Shown here: in pieces, positions 5,989-8,171 of the stretch
How positions within the stretch are numbered: the first letter of the stretch is position 1
Layout: every line of letters starts with the position of its first letter
NCBI GenBank assembly: GCA_964461295.1
Contig: CAYWTX010000082.1
Coordinates: 1-8,171, forward strand
Length of the DNA stretch: 8,171 nt
DNA from: CAYWTX01 sp964461295
GTDB taxonomy: Bacteria; Planctomycetota; Phycisphaerae; SM23-33
Reading direction: 5' to 3'
Made by a program: the position numbers and the translations under genes
The notes under the pieces: model-generated
Database searches by the model: none
The model's input: the letters and a program-made list of their open reading frames with translations, nothing else
What the model was told of the DNA's origin: nothing

Positions 5989-7368
5989 ATGGACATGCCC
6001 GGACAAGTGCACTGGTACGAGGGGTTGTTTCTTCAGCCGCACCATTTGCAGTTCCTTCAGCGCAACTCGCTGGACGGCGCGGCGTCGGAGCGGCGGCTGA
6101 CGTGGGCGTATCCCTACGGGCTGCTGGAGGCGAAGCTATCGGCCGACGCGTTGGAGAACCTGATCGTCCAGTTCGACCGACTGCGGGTGGTGATGCCCAG
6201 CGGGCTGGTGGTGAGTTTCCCCGACAACGCGGACGTGCCGGCGTTGAACATCAAGCAGGTGTTCGAGACGAGCAGCAACCCGTTTCAGATCCTGCTGGGC
6301 GTGCCGCTGTGGTATGCCAGCCGGGGCAACGCGATCGACACCAGCGGGCAGGACGACTGGCGGATCAAGCGGCTGTACCGGGTGGAGGAGGTGAGTTGGG
6401 CCGACGAGAACACCGGCGAGAACCCTCAGCCGGTGATGACGCGGAAGATCAACGGGCGGCTGCTGCTGGCCGACGACGACCGCACGGACCTGGAGGTGCT
6501 GCCTCTGTTGCGGATTGCGCACGCCACGGCCGAGGAGACGGGCCTGCCTCGGCAGGACCCTGGGTACGTTCCGCCGTGCCTGGTGGTGGCGGCGAGCCCG
6601 GTGCTGCGGGAGATGGTGCGCGACCTGGGCAACCAGGTGGAAGCCAGCCGCGCGGAGTTGGTGCTTCAGATCACGCGGGGCGGGTTCAGCATCGACACGA
6701 TGCGCGGCCTGCAATTCGAGCAGATCATGCGGCTGCGGACGCTGAACCAGTACGGCGGCCGGCTGCCGACGCTGGCGGCGGCGCCGAACGTGTCGCCGCT
6801 GGAGATGTACCTGGAGTTGCGGGGGCTTCTGGGCGAGTTGGCGGCGCTGATGCCCGACCGCGACCAGTACGAGACGGCGGCGTTCGACCACGACAACCCG
6901 CTGCTGAGCTTTTCGGAACTGTGCTCGAAGATCCGTTCGCTGTTGCGGGGCGCGGTGGCGCCGAGCTTTATCAAGCTGGACTTCGTCCGCGAGCAGCGGC
7001 TGATGGTCGCCGCGATGACCGACGAGCACCTCAACAGGCCCAACGAGTACTTCCTGGGCATCAAGACGAAGATCGACCCGCGGGCTCTGTGCCAACTCGT
7101 GGAAGACCCCGACAAGTTCAAGCTCATGGCCAAGACGCTTGCGCAGCAGCGGATCTGGGGCATTCGCCTGGCCGAGGAGCGGCACCCGCCGCTGGAGTTG
7201 CCCAGCCAGGTGGCGCTGCACTACTTCCGCCTGATGCGGGCCGACAGCGCCCGCATGTGGGAGCGGATCAAACAGGAGAAGTCGATCGCCCTTCGATGGG
7301 AGGGGATCGAGACGAGCGATTTTGAGGTTTCGCTGTACATGACGGTCCCGAGCGGAGGCAACCCATGA
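5989..7368 (+). CDS. tssK: TssK, T6SS baseplate-to-membrane-complex adaptor
   Basis: The product has 459 residues, close to the usual 440-460 of TssK (ImpJ/VasE). The N-terminus carries the family signature: QVHWYEGLFLQPHHLQ at 6-21 matches the usual W-EG-FL-PQHFQ pattern. The C-terminal domain has the typical YFRL (412-415), followed by WERIKQEKSIAL and a terminal beta strand (FEVSLYMTV). TssK forms trimers in the cytoplasm that link the baseplate (TssE/F/G) to TssL and TssM; its fold is related to phage receptor-binding proteins. The gene begins 11 bases after the Fha-like gene. Its TGA overlaps the tssL ATG by four bases, so translational coupling is likely. No truncation or frameshift is seen. 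The start could instead be the ATG at 5995. Confidence 0.93.
   Translation: MDMPGQVHWYEGLFLQPHHLQFLQRNSLDGAASERRLTWAYPYGLLEAKLSADALENLIVQFDRLRVVMPSGLVVSFPDNADVPALNIKQVFETSSNPFQILLGVPLWYASRGNAIDTSGQDDWRIKRLYRVEEVSWADENTGENPQPVMTRKINGRLLLADDDRTDLEVLPLLRIAHATAEETGLPRQDPGYVPPCLVVAASPVLREMVRDLGNQVEASRAELVLQITRGGFSIDTMRGLQFEQIMRLRTLNQYGGRLPTLAAAPNVSPLEMYLELRGLLGELAALMPDRDQYETAAFDHDNPLLSFSELCSKIRSLLRGAVAPSFIKLDFVREQRLMVAAMTDEHLNRPNEYFLGIKTKIDPRALCQLVEDPDKFKLMAKTLAQQRIWGIRLAEERHPPLELPSQVALHYFRLMRADSARMWERIKQEKSIALRWEGIETSDFEVSLYMTVPSGGNP
7354..7358 (+). promoter_or_regulatory. Shine-Dalgarno of tssL
   Basis: GGAGG lies six bases before the tssL ATG at 7365, inside the end of tssK, so tssL has its own strong ribosome site as well as the ATGA overlap. 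Confidence 0.7.
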
Positions 7369-8099
7369 CGCTTCTGGAACTGACCGAGCCGCTGTTTCAG
7401 TACATCTGCCGGCTGAACCGTTCCGCCCGCAAGGGCGGCAGCTTCGAGCCCAACCGCGTGCGGGCCGAGGTCACGGCCGCCCTGGACGAGATGCGGTCCA
7501 AGTCGAGGGCCGACCCCAATCTGACCAGCCAGTTCGAGAAAGTGGAGTTGCCGCTGATCTTCTTCGTGGACTTCATGATCAAGGAGTCCGCCCTGCCGTT
7601 CGCGCGGCAGTGGAAGGAGATGGGCTACGAGCGGAACGAGCTGGCCGGCGACGAGAAGTTCTTCGACCTGCTCGACGAGACGCTGGCCGATCCCACGCAG
7701 GCGGCGACCGAGCGGCTGAGCGTGTTCTACACGTGCCTGGGGGTGGGCTTCACCGGCTGGTACACCGGGCAGCCGGAGTACCTCCGCAAGAAGATGATGG
7801 AGATCATGGCCCGCACGCGGGGGACCATGGACGTGGACGAGGCCGTGCGCATCTGTCCCGAGGCCTACGAGCACGTGGACACGTCGGACCTGGTGCAGCC
7901 GCAGGGGACGAAGCTGTTCGGCATCTTCCTGGCGTTGGTGCTGATGATCGCGGTGGTGTTTGGGGCGAACTTCGTGGTGTTTCGCCAGACGGCCGCGGAC
8001 TTGCAGTCGGCGTTGAAGCAGATCCTGGACCGCGAGAACTCGATCCCGCCTCCGGCGGCGGTGGTGGTTCGCGAGGCGCCGGCGGACGCCAACAAGTAG
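7365..8099 (+). CDS. tssL: TssL (DotU/IcmH family), T6SS inner-membrane protein
   Basis: This 244-residue product has TssL layout: a cytoplasmic helical domain, then one C-terminal membrane span. Family features are the helix pair around LIFFVDFMIKESALPFARQW (64-83), GDEKFFDLLDETL (95-107) and the hallmark FYTCLGVGFTGWYTGQPEYL (121-140), equivalent to the usual YxCLxLGFxGxY. The membrane span is about L184-F206. Only about 38 residues follow, ending in a Pro/Ala/Val-rich tail, so there is no OmpA-like peptidoglycan-binding domain as in extended TssL proteins. TssL anchors the T6SS trans-envelope complex with TssM and TssJ and contacts TssK through its cytoplasmic domain. The start is set by GGAGG and the overlap with tssK. 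The TAG stop is at 8097-8099. Confidence 0.92.
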   Translation: MTLLELTEPLFQYICRLNRSARKGGSFEPNRVRAEVTAALDEMRSKSRADPNLTSQFEKVELPLIFFVDFMIKESALPFARQWKEMGYERNELAGDEKFFDLLDETLADPTQAATERLSVFYTCLGVGFTGWYTGQPEYLRKKMMEIMARTRGTMDVDEAVRICPEAYEHVDTSDLVQPQGTKLFGIFLALVLMIAVVFGANFVVFRQTAADLQSALKQILDRENSIPPPAAVVVREAPADANK

Positions 8100-8128
8100 C
8101 AATTCCCGGGAGCAGAACGTGCATTCAG

Positions 8129-8155
8129 CGCAGAGAACGCGGAGATCGCGGAGGA
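8129..8155. repeat. Three imperfect copies of a 9-base unit
   Basis: Units cgcagagaa (8129-8137), cgcggagat (8138-8146) and cgcggagga (8147-8155) repeat with period nine. This looks like the purine-rich cgcagagaa-type repeat that I recall between genes in many bacterial genomes. It starts 29 bases after the tssL stop. The rest of 8100-8171 shows no terminator. Confidence 0.6.
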
Positions 8156-8171
8156 AGGGCTTCTCAGGACT

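Noticed and set aside
6136..7221. Minus-strand open frame of 361 codons opposite tssK
   Set aside because: The tssK frame carries family signatures and good spacing to tssL. The antisense product is Arg/Gln/His-rich with no recognisable domain.
8119..8171. Possible start of a next gene (GTG at 8119 with GGGAG six bases before it)
   Set aside because: Only 17 codons are visible and they are made of the 9-base repeat, giving an Arg-rich low-complexity peptide. It could be real, but the window cannot show it.

Overview
The window is a stretch of a type VI secretion system (T6SS) gene cluster, with every supported gene on the + strand. The DNA is strongly G+C-rich. The clearest genes are tssK (baseplate-to-membrane adaptor) and tssL (inner-membrane DotU/TssL protein), which overlap by four bases. 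Upstream lie a probable Fha-C-terminal-like protein, a very large pseudokinase/formylglycine-generating-enzyme-fold (FGE-fold) fusion, and the 3' end of a gene that may encode a TssJ-type lipoprotein. The order (TssJ-like, kinase-like regulator, Fha-like, TssK, TssL) resembles the core of known T6SS clusters, where fha, tssJ, tssK, tssL and tssM sit together. TssM, the sheath, tube and ATPase genes are not in view. A planctomycete-type host is my best guess, from the kinase/FGE fusion architecture, high G+C and the style of the intergenic repeats. This is inference and no marker gene confirms it.

Layout: 2-460 is the end of a TssJ-like gene. 461-680 is a non-coding spacer packed with inverted and tandem repeats, including a 114-base element bounded by a perfect 15-base inverted repeat that encloses a cloverleaf-like palindrome. 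681-4967 encodes a 1428-residue protein: cytoplasmic kinase fold, one membrane span, about 800 residues of mostly helical spacer, and a C-terminal FGE/SUMF1-fold domain. 5048-5977 encodes a 309-residue helical protein whose C-terminal half resembles the C-terminal domain of T6SS Fha proteins but has no FHA domain. 5989-7368 is tssK, 7365-8099 is tssL, and 8100-8171 holds a short 9-base-period repeat.

The most interesting idea is a rebuilt version of the T6SS threonine-phosphorylation pathway. In Pseudomonas, the membrane kinase PpkA is activated by the FGE-fold protein TagR and phosphorylates Fha, whose FHA domain reads the mark. Here the kinase and TagR-like parts are fused in one transmembrane protein. 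The kinase has lost its catalytic Asp (HRD to HGN) and most of its activation segment, the FGE domain lacks the catalytic Cys pair, and the Fha-like neighbour lacks the FHA domain. This suggests a phosphorylation-independent, conformational route from the periplasm to the T6SS base. The spacer before the fusion gene also has two competing RNA pairings, one of which would cover the gene's ribosome binding site.
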